DNA of 64,000 bases from Rubellimicrobium sp. CFH 75288 (GTDB lineage Bacteria; Pseudomonadota; Alphaproteobacteria; Rhodobacterales; Rhodobacteraceae), in assembly GCF_009904055.1 (NCBI RefSeq), contig NZ_WYDP01000003.1, positions 186,001 through 250,000 of the forward strand, read 5' to 3'. The position numbers and the translations under genes were made by a program. Below are positions 44,671-56,193 of this stretch, in pieces (position 1 is the first letter of the stretch; every line of letters starts with the position of its first letter). The notes under the pieces were generated by a model. That model did not search any database and was not told the origin of the DNA. It worked only from the letters and a program-made list of their open reading frames with translations.

Positions 44671-46863
44671 TCAGCGATCCAAGCGGAAGATCAGCGTCGA
44701 GAGGGGTGGCAGGGTCATCTCGGCCGACCAGGGCTGCCCCATCCACGGGCGCTCCTCGGCCACGACGCCGCCGGCATTGCCCCGGTTCCCTCCGCCATAG
44801 AGCGCGGCATCGGTGTTGATGGCCTCGGTCCAGCGGCCCGGAGCGGGCAAGCCGATCCGGTGGGACCGGCGCTCGACCGGTGTGAAGTTGCACACCACGA
44901 CGCAGGGCGCATCGCGCTCGAACCCGAACCGGGCCCAAGCCAGGATCGAGTTGTCGGCATCGCCGCCTTCAATCCAGCGGAAACCTTCGGGCTCGCAGTC
45001 GCGCGCATGGAGCGCGGGCAGGGCGCGGTAGAGGGTGTTCAGGTCGCGCACCAGGCGCTGGATGCCCCGATGCTCCGGTCCGTGAGCCGGCGCGTCCCAG
45101 TCGATCTGCGTCTGGTGGTTCCATTCGGCGCGTTGTCCGAACTCGCACCCCATGAACAGGAGCTTCTTGCCCGGATGACCCCACATGAAACCGTAATAGG
45201 CGCGCAGGTTGGCGCATTTCTCCCACCAGCCGCCGGGCATCTTGGCCACCATGGAACCCTTGCCGTGAACGACCTCGTCATGGCTGATGGGCAGGACGAA
45301 GTTCTCGCTGAAGGCGTAGTGGAGCCCGAAGGTCATCAGGTGGTGGTGATATTTCCGGTGGACGGGGTCGAGCGCCATGTAGCGGAGCGTGTCGTTCATC
45401 CACCCCATGTTCCACTTGTACCCGAAGCCCAGACCGCCCGCATGGGTCGGGTGCGACACGCCGGGAAAGGAGGTGCTCTCCTCGGCGACGGTCATGATCC
45501 CCGGATGCCGTCCATAGGCCGTCGCGTTCATGCGGCGCAGGAAGGCAATAGCTTCGAGATTCTCCCGCCCCCCGTGGATGTTGGGGATCCACTCTCCCGG
45601 ACGGCGGGAATAGTCGCGATAAAGCATGGACGCGACGGCATCCACGCGCAGGCCGTCCACATGATATTCCTCGAGCCAATACAGGGCGTTAGCGACGAGG
45701 AAGTTCTGCACCTCGCGGCGGCCATAGTTGTAGATCAGCGTGTTCCAGTCCTGGTGAAACCCCTCGCGCGGGTCCTGATGCTCGTAGAGGGCCGTTCCGT
45801 CGAAGCGGGCCAGACCGTGGGGGTCGGAGGGGAAGTGACCGGGAACCCAGTCGAGCAGGACCCCGAGCCCGGCGCGATGCGCGGCATCGACAAGATCGCG
45901 GAACTCGTGCGGGGGACCGAAACGGATCGTCGGCGCATAAAGGCCGACCGGCTGATACCCCCATGACCCGTCGAACGGATATTCCGACAGCGGCATGAAC
46001 TCGAGATGGGTGAACCCCATCTCGCGAGCATAGGAGACGAGATCCTCGGCCGCCTCGCGATAGGAGAGGGGGCGACCTCCCTGGTTCCAGATGCGCTTCC
46101 AGCTTCCCAGATGGACCTCGTAGATCGCGATCGGCGCATCGCGGCGCTGGCGGTCGGCCCTTGTGCTCATCCACGCCTCGTCGCGCCAGCCGTAGCCCCG
46201 GATGTCGCGGACGACGGAGGCGGTCTCGGGCGGGTGCTGGGCCCCGAACCCCACCGGGTCCGCCTTCAGGGGCACAAGGCGGCCATCGCGTGCGAGGATC
46301 TCGTACTTGTAGGCTGCGCCCTCTCCGACATGGGGGACGAAGATCTCCCACACGCCGGTGGCTCCCCGGCGACGCATCACATGCCGGCGCCCGTCCCAGG
46401 CGTTGAAATCCCCGACGACCGAGACGCGATGCGCATTCGGAGCCCACACAGCGAAATGGGTCCCTCCGACACCGGCCAGCACCATGGGATGCGCCCCAAG
46501 CGCGCGCCAGAGCTCCAGATGCGTGCCCTCGCCGAGAAGGTACTCGTCGAAGTCCGACAGGACCGGCCCGAACCGGTAGGCGTCCTCGTACTCCCACTGA
46601 CCACCATATCCGCGGCCATGGAGCGTGTAGGGGCGGCCTGGGGGGATGGGACCGGAAAAGACGATCTGCCCCACCCGGCGCAGGGGGTAGTCGCGCCCGT
46701 CGCAGCGGGCGGCCATCTCTTCCGCCCCCGGATCGAGCGCGGTCACCCAGGTGGCACCGTCATGGTCATGGGGACCGAGAACGGCAAACGGATCGTCGTG
46801 CAGCCCCTGATCCAGCCGCCGGATCGCATCGGAGTCGAGGACGGGTGCGGCCGGGCTGGACAT
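44671..46863 (-). CDS. glgB: 1,4-alpha-glucan branching enzyme
   Basis: A 730-residue GH13 enzyme that introduces alpha-1,6 branches. Two N-terminal beta domains (residues about 20-215; [21 protein letters not shown] and [22 protein letters not shown]) precede the barrel. Catalytic blocks are [10 protein letters not shown] near 330, [17 protein letters not shown] (nucleophile Asp near 400), EESTSFPGV (acid Glu near 455) and [11 protein letters not shown] near 521. [10 protein letters not shown] at 46863 was chosen over in-frame ATGs upstream that run into frcK. First gene of the glg set, 43 bases after frcK. Confidence 0.96.
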   Translation of the reverse strand: MSSPAAPVLDSDAIRRLDQGLHDDPFAVLGPHDHDGATWVTALDPGAEEMAARCDGRDYPLRRVGQIVFSGPIPPGRPYTLHGRGYGGQWEYEDAYRFGPVLSDFDEYLLGEGTHLELWRALGAHPMVLAGVGGTHFAVWAPNAHRVSVVGDFNAWDGRRHVMRRRGATGVWEIFVPHVGEGAAYKYEILARDGRLVPLKADPVGFGAQHPPETASVVRDIRGYGWRDEAWMSTRADRQRRDAPIAIYEVHLGSWKRIWNQGGRPLSYREAAEDLVSYAREMGFTHLEFMPLSEYPFDGSWGYQPVGLYAPTIRFGPPHEFRDLVDAAHRAGLGVLLDWVPGHFPSDPHGLARFDGTALYEHQDPREGFHQDWNTLIYNYGRREVQNFLVANALYWLEEYHVDGLRVDAVASMLYRDYSRRPGEWIPNIHGGRENLEAIAFLRRMNATAYGRHPGIMTVAEESTSFPGVSHPTHAGGLGFGYKWNMGWMNDTLRYMALDPVHRKYHHHLMTFGLHYAFSENFVLPISHDEVVHGKGSMVAKMPGGWWEKCANLRAYYGFMWGHPGKKLLFMGCEFGQRAEWNHQTQIDWDAPAHGPEHRGIQRLVRDLNTLYRALPALHARDCEPEGFRWIEGGDADNSILAWARFGFERDAPCVVVCNFTPVERRSHRIGLPAPGRWTEAINTDAALYGGGNRGNAGGVVAEERPWMGQPWSAEMTLPPLSTLIFRLDR

Positions 46864-46906
46864 GACCCGATCATAGGCTTGCCCCGGCGGGCGGCAAGCG
46901 AGCCCG

Positions 46907-47578
46907 TCAGAGTCCATGCCGCACCCGCCGATGGGCTGCTCCGTCCGGTCTGATCGCCAGGACGATCTCGGCCGGCAGGGCCCGTTCCTGCATCCGGCGG
47001 GCATTGGCCAGATCGTTGGCTTCCGCCCGGCGGGTCGCGGCCGCACGCGACAGGCCCAGATCGAGCCATCGCTGGATCAGCCGCGCCCGCAATTCCGGCA
47101 GCGGCACATCGAGCCGTGCCCTCAGATCCCAGAGGGGCAGCAGGCGTCTCCAGGGTTCCTCGTCCAGCAGCACGTAGCTTCCTTCGCAGATCACGACGCG
47201 ACAGGCGGCCGGCACGACCAGCGCACCCGCCACCGAGAGATCGCGCACCCGGTCGTAGAGGGGGGCCACGACCTCCCCTCCGGCCCGCAATCGCTGGACC
47301 AGATGAAGGAACCCCTCTGCGTCGAAGGTCTCGGGGGCGCCCTTGCGGGCGCGCAGGCCGCGGGCGTCGAGCACGGTGTTGTCGAGGTGGAAGCCGTCGA
47401 GCGTGACCACCTCGGTTGCGATCCGCTGGGCGAGAAGCCGCCGGTGAACCGCTGCCGCCAGGGCGGACTTGCCCGACCCGGGGGCCCCCGCCAGCGCCAC
47501 GAGGACCCGCTCCCGCTCGGCCAGCCGATGCACGGCCTGTTCGGCCAGCGCGTTGACCTGCGCCGAGATGTCCAGCAT
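46907..47578 (-). CDS. frcK: Sugar/nucleoside kinase-like P-loop protein (FrcK-like)
   Basis: A 223-residue P-loop kinase of the uridine/pantothenate-kinase fold: Walker A GAPGSGKSALA (residues 31-41), LDGFHLDNTVLDARG near residue 60, and CEGSYVLLDEEPW near residue 130. The last gene of the frc fructose-transport operon of Sinorhizobium meliloti, frcK, encodes such a kinase, and here it directly follows the frcBCA-like genes. Phosphorylation of the imported sugar is inferred from that context. Confidence 0.82.
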   Translation of the reverse strand: MLDISAQVNALAEQAVHRLAERERVLVALAGAPGSGKSALAAAVHRRLLAQRIATEVVTLDGFHLDNTVLDARGLRARKGAPETFDAEGFLHLVQRLRAGGEVVAPLYDRVRDLSVAGALVVPAACRVVICEGSYVLLDEEPWRRLLPLWDLRARLDVPLPELRARLIQRWLDLGLSRAAATRRAEANDLANARRMQERALPAEIVLAIRPDGAAHRRVRHGL

Positions 47579-47593
47579 CGGGCCTCCCGCGGT

Positions 47594-48403
47594 TCAGGCG
47601 TCCTCGAACTCGCGATCGGGCGCCTTGGCCCCTGTCATATAGGCGACCGCGTCGGACATCGAGTGGTTGCGGGGATTGATCACGCAGAGGCGGCGCCCCA
47701 GGCGGTGGATGTGGATCCGGTCGGCGACCTCGAAGACATGCGGCATGTTGTGCGAGATCAGGATGATCGGGATGCCGCGCGACTTCACGTCGAGGATGAG
47801 CTCCAGAACCCGGCGGCTCTCCTTGACGCCGAGCGCGGCCGTCGGCTCGTCGAGGATGATGACCTTGGAGCCGAAGGCGGCCGCGCGGGCGACCGCCACG
47901 CCCTGCCTCTGTCCGCCCGACAGGGTTTCAACCGCCTGGTTGATGTTCTGGATCGTCATGAGTCCCAGCTCCGACAGCTTCTCGCGGGCGAAACGCTCCA
48001 TCCGGGGTCGGTCGAGCTGGCGGAAGATCGTCCCGAGGAGCCCTGGCTTCCGCAGCTCGCGGCCCATGAACATGTTGTCCGCGATCGAGAGCGCCGGTGA
48101 CATGGCGAGGGTCTGATAGACAGTCTCGATCCCGGCGGCGCGGGCGTCGTTGGGGCTGCGGAAATGCACCGGTCGCCCTTCCAGGAAGATCGACCCTTCG
48201 TCGGGTTGAAGCGCCCCCGAGAGCGCCTTGATGAGGGTGGACTTGCCTGCGCCGTTGTCGCCGATCACCGCGAGGATCTCGCCCCGGTTCAGATCGAAGT
48301 CGCAGCGGTCCAGCGCCACGACCCGGCCGAAGCGTTTGGTCAGGCCTCGCGCCGTCAGGATGGGTCCGTTCCGGTCGGGATGGGCATCAAGATCGAGAGG
48401 CAT
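47594..48403 (-). CDS. frcA: Sugar ABC transporter ATP-binding protein (fructose type)
   Basis: A 269-residue ATPase. Walker A GDNGAGKST near residue 48, Q-loop VYQTLAMSP, signature LSGGQRQGVAVARA near residue 151 and Walker B VIILDEPTAALG are intact. It is a single-nucleotide-domain protein, as in FrcA, unlike the double-domain RbsA type. One-base overlap with the permease gene (TGATG) and 15 bases to frcK support one operon. Fructose, possibly also ribose and mannose, is the expected substrate by homology. Confidence 0.92.
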   Translation of the reverse strand: MPLDLDAHPDRNGPILTARGLTKRFGRVVALDRCDFDLNRGEILAVIGDNGAGKSTLIKALSGALQPDEGSIFLEGRPVHFRSPNDARAAGIETVYQTLAMSPALSIADNMFMGRELRKPGLLGTIFRQLDRPRMERFAREKLSELGLMTIQNINQAVETLSGGQRQGVAVARAAAFGSKVIILDEPTAALGVKESRRVLELILDVKSRGIPIILISHNMPHVFEVADRIHIHRLGRRLCVINPRNHSMSDAVAYMTGAKAPDREFEDA

Positions 48404-49485
48404 CAGGCGGCCACCTTCCGGATCCACTGGTCCACGGCCACGGCGACGATGATGAGGACCCCGATGAACAGGAACGTCCACTGCGCGTCGGCTCCCATCA
48501 GGCGCAGGCCGAGCGAGAACACGCCGACGATGAGTGCCCCGCAGAGCGCCCCGAGGATGGAACCGCGCCCTCCGAACAGGGAGATTCCTCCGATCACCAC
48601 CGCCGTGATCGACTGGATGTTGAGCTCGGCCCCCGACGTCGGGGACACCGATCCGATCCGGCCGATCAGCGCCCAGCCGGCAAAGGCGCAGATCAGCCCG
48701 GAGAGGGCATAGACCGAGATCAGCGTCCTCCGGACGTTCACACCCGAAAGCTGGGCCGCCTCGGGGTCGTCGCCCACGGCATAGACATGCCGCCCCCAGG
48801 CCGTGTGCCGCAGCGCGTAGGCGAGAAGTAGCACGAGAAGGATCATGAAGATCACGCCATAGGTGAAGGTCGCGCCACCGCGCCCGGCCTCGTCGGCCCC
48901 GATCCGGAAGGTCCGGCCGAAGAATTGCAGAAGCGGGGCTTCGGCCGCGATCTCCTGCGCCCGGATCGTCTCGTTGCGGGAATAGAGGTAGTTCGCGGCC
49001 AGGATGATCTGCCAGGTTCCCAGCGTGACGATGAAGGGGGGCAGCTTCATCACCGCCACCAGCCAGCCGTTCATGGCTCCCAGCAGCAATCCCAGGGTGA
49101 GCCCCGCGAGGATCGCCACCTCCGTCGGCAGGCCGTAGCGGAAGGCGAACTGACCCATGACCACGGAGGACAGGACGGTGATCGCGCCGACCGAGAGGTC
49201 GATGCCGGCCGTCAGGATGACCAGCGTCTGGGCGGCCGCGACGATGCCCACGATCTGGACCTGCTGAAGGATCAGCGTCAGCGACGAGGCCGAGAAGAAC
49301 CGCCCGCCGATCACCACGCCGAAGAGCAGGATGGAGGCGGCGAGGACGATCATCGGCACCAGCGCGGGCGTCACATGCAGCGCATGCTGGAAGCGGTGCA
49401 GCAGGGTCCGGTCCTGCTGGAACTCGGCCACCGCCTCGGTCCGGCGCTCCCTCACCACGGCTTCGAAATTGTCGCTTCCGCTCAT
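48403..49485 (-). CDS. frcC: Sugar ABC transporter permease (fructose type)
   Basis: A 360-residue inner-membrane protein with eight to ten spans. The family block TAGIDLSVGAITVLSSVVMG near residue 103 and the cytoplasmic loop GDDPEAAQLSGVNVRRTLISVYALSG near residue 240 are those of the ribose/fructose (CUT2) permeases. The start MSGSDNFEAVVRERR at 49485 has GGAGG upstream. It is followed by the ATPase gene with a one-base overlap. Confidence 0.92.
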   Translation of the reverse strand: MSGSDNFEAVVRERRTEAVAEFQQDRTLLHRFQHALHVTPALVPMIVLAASILLFGVVIGGRFFSASSLTLILQQVQIVGIVAAAQTLVILTAGIDLSVGAITVLSSVVMGQFAFRYGLPTEVAILAGLTLGLLLGAMNGWLVAVMKLPPFIVTLGTWQIILAANYLYSRNETIRAQEIAAEAPLLQFFGRTFRIGADEAGRGGATFTYGVIFMILLVLLLAYALRHTAWGRHVYAVGDDPEAAQLSGVNVRRTLISVYALSGLICAFAGWALIGRIGSVSPTSGAELNIQSITAVVIGGISLFGGRGSILGALCGALIVGVFSLGLRLMGADAQWTFLFIGVLIIVAVAVDQWIRKVAA

Positions 49486-49593
49486 CGCCTCCTCCGCACG
49501 AGAGCCCGGGTCAAGCGACCGGGACGGGTTCCCCGTCCCGGCAGGGGGACTGTGCGGCCCGATCGCCCCGGCGATCAAGCCTTCATATCGATC

Positions 49594-50610
49594 TCAGCCC
49601 CAGCAGAGTTCGAGACCCTCCTCGACCGAGATCGATTCCACGCCCTCCACGGGCTCCGCCGCGACGAGCGCCACGCCCGTGTCGAAGAAGTCCTTGCCTT
49701 CGGTCGGCTCCGGCAGGGTGCCGTCCTGGGCATACTGGTAGATCGCTTCGATCCCGAGCGCCGCCATCTGGAGGGGATATTGCTGGGACGTCGCGGCGAT
49801 GACGCCGTCGCGGACGTTCTGGACGCCCGGACAGCCTCCGTCCACGGACACGATCAGGACCTCGTTCTCGCGGCCCACGGCGCGCAGCGCCTCGTAAGCT
49901 CCGGCGGCCGAGGGCTCGTTGATCGTATAGACGACGTTCACGTCCGGATTGGCGGCCAGAATGTTCTCCATCGCCGTCCGCCCGCCTTCCTCGTTGCCGG
50001 CGGTCACGTCCTGCCCGACGATGCGCGGGTCCGTTTCATCTCCCCAGCGGTTGGGATCGCCCACATCGATGCCGAAGCCAGTCAGGAACCCCTGATTGCG
50101 GAGCACATCGACCGTCGGCTGGTTGACACCGAGGTTGAGCATTGCGATGCGCGCATCCGCAGCCTCCTCGCCCAGCGCGGCGGCGGCATACTGGCCGATC
50201 AGGAGGCCGGCCTGGAAGTTGTCGGTTGCAAAGGTGGCATCCGCCGCGTCACTCGGATTGAGCGGGGTATCGAGGGCAATCACCAGAAGCCCGGCATCGC
50301 GCGCCTGCTGGATCGACGAGACGATGGCCGAGGTGTCCGACGCCGCGATCAGGATGCCGGAGGCACCCGAGGCGATGCAGGTCTCGATGGCCTGCACCTG
50401 GGATTCGTGATCCCCGTCCACTGTGCCTGCGAACGAACTCAGGGTGATGCCCAGCTCGGCCGCCTTGGCCTCGGCCCCTTCGCGCATCTTCACGAAGAAC
50501 GGGTTCGTCTCCGTCTTGGTGATGAGACAGGCCGAGATGCTCTCCTGTGCGCTGGCCGCCCCGGCAAGGGCCAGAACGGACAGCGCGGTTCCCGCAAGAA
50601 GAATCTTCAT
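49594..50610 (-). CDS. frcB: Sugar ABC transporter substrate-binding protein (fructose type)
   Basis: A 338-residue periplasmic protein with a signal peptide ([20 protein letters not shown], cleaved near residue 22). The CUT2 binding-protein pattern follows: [51 protein letters not shown], and [15 protein letters not shown]. It is first in the minus-strand operon, with 108 bases to the permease gene. It faces the divergent ROK regulator across a 162-base region holding an AT-rich inverted repeat. Confidence 0.93.
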   Translation of the reverse strand: MKILLAGTALSVLALAGAASAQESISACLITKTETNPFFVKMREGAEAKAAELGITLSSFAGTVDGDHESQVQAIETCIASGASGILIAASDTSAIVSSIQQARDAGLLVIALDTPLNPSDAADATFATDNFQAGLLIGQYAAAALGEEAADARIAMLNLGVNQPTVDVLRNQGFLTGFGIDVGDPNRWGDETDPRIVGQDVTAGNEEGGRTAMENILAANPDVNVVYTINEPSAAGAYEALRAVGRENEVLIVSVDGGCPGVQNVRDGVIAATSQQYPLQMAALGIEAIYQYAQDGTLPEPTEGKDFFDTGVALVAAEPVEGVESISVEEGLELCWG

Positions 50611-50710
50611 GATGGTCCTCCCGAAAGCGTGACGGGTTGGCTCCCGTCCGCCTGTGCCCGGCACCCCGCCGAGGCTGCGGACATTCTACGTGAACGACCA
50701 TCTCCTGCCA

Positions 50711-50737
50711 ATAAATAAATCCTGTTGACTTATTTAT
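50711..50737. promoter_or_regulatory. AT-rich operator in the frcB-frcR divergent region
   Basis: ATAAATAA (50711-50718) and TTATTTAT (50730-50737) form perfect eight-base arms around an 11-base spacer. NagC/Mlc-type ROK repressors bind similar TTATTT/AAATAA symmetric sites. A TTGACT at 50725-50730 inside the element could be the -35 of frcR. It is the most AT-rich spot in this region. Confidence 0.65.
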
Positions 50738-50772
50738 CAGGTCCACCCAAGGTTCGGCCGGGAGGAGCCGGC

Positions 50773-51972
50773 ATGGCTTCGGCAGACGTGCGTCATCTCG
50801 GTCCGGGCGCCAACCAGCAGGGTCTGCGAGACCACAATGCGCGCCTTCTTCTGTCCACGCTGCAGAGGCGCGGGCCGATGCCCGCCAGCGATCTGGCGCG
50901 TCTCGCGGGGCTGTCGCCCCAGACGGTGTCGGTCATCCTGCGCAGCCTCGATGCCGATGGTCTCGTGGCCCGGGGAGAGCCGCAGCGGGGACGGATCGGA
51001 AAACCCTCCGTTCCCGTCTCGCTCGCCCCGGACGGAGCCTTCGCCTTCGGGCTCAAGATCGGCCGGCGCAGCGCGGACCTGCTTCTGGTGGACTTCGCCG
51101 GCCGCCTGCGCGGCGAGAGGCACACGACCTATCGCTGGCCCGAGCCGGACGAGATCCTGCGCTTTCTCCGGGAGGGTCTCGGCTCCCTCCGGCAGGATCT
51201 GCCCGAGCCGTGGCTGGACCGGATTGCAGGCATCGGCGTGGCAATGCCGTCCGAGATCTGGCACTGGCACGAGACCATCGGCGCACCCCTTGGCGCGCTG
51301 GATGCCTGGCGGGGGTTCGATCTCGTCCAAGCGGTCGGCGAGTTCTGCGACCTGCCGGTTCTCATGGCCAATGACGGAACGGCCGCGGCCAGGGCCGAAC
51401 ACATCTTCGGACGTGGTCGCGAGTTCGGGGCCTATGCCTACTTCTTCGTGGGTTCGTTCATCGGCGGGGGGATCGTCCTCAACCACTCGGTGGTCGAGGG
51501 GCCCACGGGCAACGCCGCCGCGTTCGGCTCGCTGCCGGCGCCGGGCCCCGGCGGACGATGCCGCCAGCTGATCGAAACCGCCTCGCTCTTCCTTCTGGAG
51601 GAGGCCATCCGGCGTGCGGACCTGCCGGCCGAGCGTCTGTGGGCGCAGCCGCAGGACTGGAGCGTCTTCGGCGCGATCCTCGAGCGCTGGATCACCCACA
51701 CGGCGGGCGAGATCGCCCGGGCGGCCGTCACCGTCTGTGCCGTCATCGATTTCGAGGCCGTGCTGGTCGACGGGGCGATGCCTGCCGAGGTCAGGACCGC
51801 TCTTGTGGCGCAGAGCCGGACGGCCCTGAAGCGTTTCGACATGCGCGGGCTCGCACCCGTTCGGATCGAGGAAGGCACCATCGGGGCCCCCGCCCGGGCT
51901 CTCGGTGCGGCAGCCGCGCCGTTGCTGGCCCGGCATCTGCTCGACACCCATGCAGGAGCGCCCTTTGCGTGA
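50773..51972 (+). CDS. frcR: ROK-family transcriptional regulator (FrcR-like)
   Basis: A 399-residue repressor. An N-terminal winged helix (RDHNARLLLSTLQRRGPMPASDLARLAGLSPQTVSVILRSL, residues 26-66) is followed by a ROK sugar-binding domain (KIGRRSADLLLVDFAG, MANDGTAAARAE, GNAAAFGSLPAPG). The CxCGxxGC zinc motif usual for ROK proteins is absent; only PGGRCRQ remains. It is divergent from frcBCAK, and an AT-rich palindrome lies between, so control of fructose uptake is likely. ATG 50773 follows GGGAGGAG. Confidence 0.88.
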   Translation: MASADVRHLGPGANQQGLRDHNARLLLSTLQRRGPMPASDLARLAGLSPQTVSVILRSLDADGLVARGEPQRGRIGKPSVPVSLAPDGAFAFGLKIGRRSADLLLVDFAGRLRGERHTTYRWPEPDEILRFLREGLGSLRQDLPEPWLDRIAGIGVAMPSEIWHWHETIGAPLGALDAWRGFDLVQAVGEFCDLPVLMANDGTAAARAEHIFGRGREFGAYAYFFVGSFIGGGIVLNHSVVEGPTGNAAAFGSLPAPGPGGRCRQLIETASLFLLEEAIRRADLPAERLWAQPQDWSVFGAILERWITHTAGEIARAAVTVCAVIDFEAVLVDGAMPAEVRTALVAQSRTALKRFDMRGLAPVRIEEGTIGAPARALGAAAAPLLARHLLDTHAGAPFA

Positions 51973-51978
51973 ACGGCC

Positions 51979-52209
51979 TCACGCCGGCGGAGCGGGAACC
52001 CGTCTGACCCGCAGCGCGAACCATGGGGTCTTGTCCGGCTGCAGCGTGTTGCGCACCACGATCGCCTCGACCTCGTCGAACTCGACGAGGTTCAGCTCCT
52101 CGGCCTGTGCCTTGGGAATGAAGACCTGCTGATCGTTGTCCTGACGGACCGCAAAGGCGGGACCGTCGTCCAGACTCTCCACCACGTAGCAGACCACCTT
52201 CGACGCCAC
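51979..52209 (-). CDS. Small hypothetical protein after glmS
   Basis: A 76-residue protein of unknown family: VASKVVCYVVESLDDGPAFAV, then IPKAQAEELNLVEFDEVEAIVVRNTLQ. The alternation of short strands would suit a small beta-barrel, but no motif is certain. The start is GTG 52209, preceded by AGGGGAAGG. It lies 29 bases after glmS on the same strand and would be co-transcribed with glmU-glmS. The stop is six bases from the convergent frcR stop. Confidence 0.72.
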   Translation of the reverse strand: MASKVVCYVVESLDDGPAFAVRQDNDQQVFIPKAQAEELNLVEFDEVEAIVVRNTLQPDKTPWFALRVRRVPAPPA

Positions 52210-52237
52210 GGCCTTCCCCTCTGGTGCCCGGAACGGG

Positions 52238-54055
<1,818 letters not shown>

Positions 54056-54056
<1 letters not shown>

Positions 54057-55414
54057 CAGCGCGCCCTCGATCCGCGCGCGGCGCGAAGTCGCTCCATCAG
54101 CCTTCGGCCCAATCCGGGTTTGGTCACCTGACGTGCCCGGCCGAGCGCGAGCGCACCCGGAGGCACATCCTCGGTGATGACGGACCCCGACCCTGTCACC
54201 GCCCCCGCCCCGACCGAGACCGGCGCCACCAGCATCGTGTCCGAGCCGATAAAGGCGCCCTCGCCGATCACCGTCCGGTGTTTCGAGACCCCATCGTAGT
54301 TGCAGGTGACGGTGCCGGCGCCCAGATTGGCGCGCTCGCCGATTTCCGCATCGCCCACATAACTCAGATGGTTGACCTTGGCGCCCTGTCCCACGCGGGC
54401 CGACTTGATCTCGACAAAGTTGCCGACCCGGACGTCCTCGTGGAGTTCCGCTCCGGGCCGGAGACGGGCAAAGGGACCCACCACCGCGCCGCGGCTGACA
54501 TGGCAACCTTCGAGATGGGAGAAGGCGCGGATGCGTGCCCCGCTCTCGACCGTCACGCCGGGTCCGAACACGACATGCGGCTCCACCACCGCGTCGCGCC
54601 CGATGACGGTGTCGAAGGCCAGGATCACCGTCTCGGGCGCCGGCATGCTGACACCGTCCTCCAGAAGGAGCGCACGGGCCCGCGTCTGGAAGGCGCTCTC
54701 GGCGGCGCGCAGCTCCTCGCGCGAGTTGATGCCGAGCGTCTCGGCCTCGTCGCAGCGCAGCACCGTTGCGCGCAGGCCGCGTGACACCCCGAGGCCGACG
54801 ATGTCGGGCAGGTAGTACTCGCCTGCCGCGTTGGCGTTGCCCACCTCCCGCAGGAGATCGAACAGGAACGCCGCCTCGGCCAGCAGCAGGCCCGAGTTGC
54901 ACAGCGGGATTGCGCGTGTGGTCGCATCGGCGTCCTTCCATTCGACCACACGCACGAGCCGGTCGCCTTCCGTGACGAGGCGACCGTAGCGCGCATCGGG
55001 ATGCGCCGTCTCGAAGCCCAGAACGACGATCTCGGCCGCCGCGCGCCGCTCCACCATGCGCCCGAGCGTTTCGGCGCTCACGAAGGGGGTGTCGCCATAG
55101 AGGACGAGGACATCTCCCCCGTAACCCGCCAGGATCCGCTGCGCCTGGAGAACGGCATGGGCGGTGCCCAACTGCTCCTCCTGGCGCACCAGCTCGACCT
55201 GAGGATCGAAGGCCCGCGCCGCACGCTCCACCTCCTCTGCGCCCGTGCCGGTCACCACGATCAGATGATCGGGTGCCAGGGTCCCGGCCGTCCGCATCGC
55301 GTGATGAAGGAGCGGAGCGCCGGCCAGTTCGTGCAGGACCTTGGGCCGGTCCGAGTTCATGCGTGTCCCCGCTCCGGCCGCCAGGATGACCACAGCGATG
55401 CCCGTCTCGTCCAT
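54056..55414 (-). CDS. glmU: Bifunctional UDP-N-acetylglucosamine pyrophosphorylase/glucosamine-1-phosphate N-acetyltransferase
   Basis: A 452-residue enzyme completing UDP-GlcNAc synthesis. The N-terminal uridyltransferase has LAAGAGTRMNSDRPKVLHELAG (residues 11-32), QLGTAHAV near 80 and LYGDTPF near 104. The C-terminal left-handed beta helix has EIKSARVGQGAKVNHLSYVGDAEIG and the CNYDG acetyl-CoA site. MDETGIAVVILAAG at 55414 is the family N-terminus. It is coupled to glmS and divergent from the HAD phosphatase gene. Confidence 0.96.
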
Positions 55415-55512
55415 CCGACGCTCCCTTGCCGACCGTTGCCTTCTAGGCGCAGGCCCGGACAGCGCCAAGGGCCGGGGCTTCACTTCGCGCATTGCTCCGC
55501 TACAGCAGCATC

Positions 55513-56193
55513 ATGCGAACGGTAATCTTCGACCTTGACGGCACCCTGGCCGATACCAGCGGCGACCTGCTGGCTGCCGCGAACGCCTGCTTCCGCGGGC
55601 TGGGCCTCGGGGACTTGCTCGGTCCGGCCGATGCGCCGACGGCGCTGCGGGGGGGACGCGCCATGCTCCGCCTGGGTCTGGCGCGGGCGGGGCGGGCCGA
55701 CGAGGCGGAGGTGGATCGGCAGTACCCCATCCTGCTGCAGTGCTACGAGGATGCCATCTGCAGGACCACCACCCTCTATCCCGGGGCCGCAGAGGCGGTG
55801 GTCCGCCTGCGCCGGGCCGGCTGGAGAACCGGGATCTGCACCAACAAGCCGGAACGCCTCTCGATCCTGCTGCTCGACGCGCTCGGGGTGTTGCACCTGT
55901 TCGACAGCCTCGTGGGCGCCGACACGCTGCCGGTCCGCAAACCAGATCCGGCACCCCTCCGCGCGGCGGTGGCCTGGGCAGGGGGATGCCTGGAGAGCGC
56001 CTGCCTGATCGGAGACACGCGGACGGACTGGGACTGCGCCCGCGCGGCGGGGGTTCCCTGCCTGCTCGTGGGCTTCGGCCCCGACCCGATGGAGGCGGCC
56101 CGCCTGGGCGCCCCCGTCCTGCGGAGCTTCGACGGTCTGGAGGCGGCCCTGGACGCGCTGGGCCGCCCCCTTCACTCGGCCGCCCTAGCGTAG
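55513..56193 (+). CDS. gph: HAD-superfamily phosphatase, phosphoglycolate phosphatase-like
   Basis: A 226-residue HAD-IA hydrolase: motif [12 protein letters not shown] (nucleophile Asp9), motif II ICTNKPE, motif III RKPDPAP and motif [17 protein letters not shown]. This set is typical of phosphoglycolate phosphatases; other sugar-phosphate substrates are possible. The cap is helical. Its end overlaps the end of the convergent gcvP by 22 bases, which is unusual in the window. The symbol is tentative. Confidence 0.85.
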   Translation: MRTVIFDLDGTLADTSGDLLAAANACFRGLGLGDLLGPADAPTALRGGRAMLRLGLARAGRADEAEVDRQYPILLQCYEDAICRTTTLYPGAAEAVVRLRRAGWRTGICTNKPERLSILLLDALGVLHLFDSLVGADTLPVRKPDPAPLRAAVAWAGGCLESACLIGDTRTDWDCARAAGVPCLLVGFGPDPMEAARLGAPVLRSFDGLEAALDALGRPLHSAALA

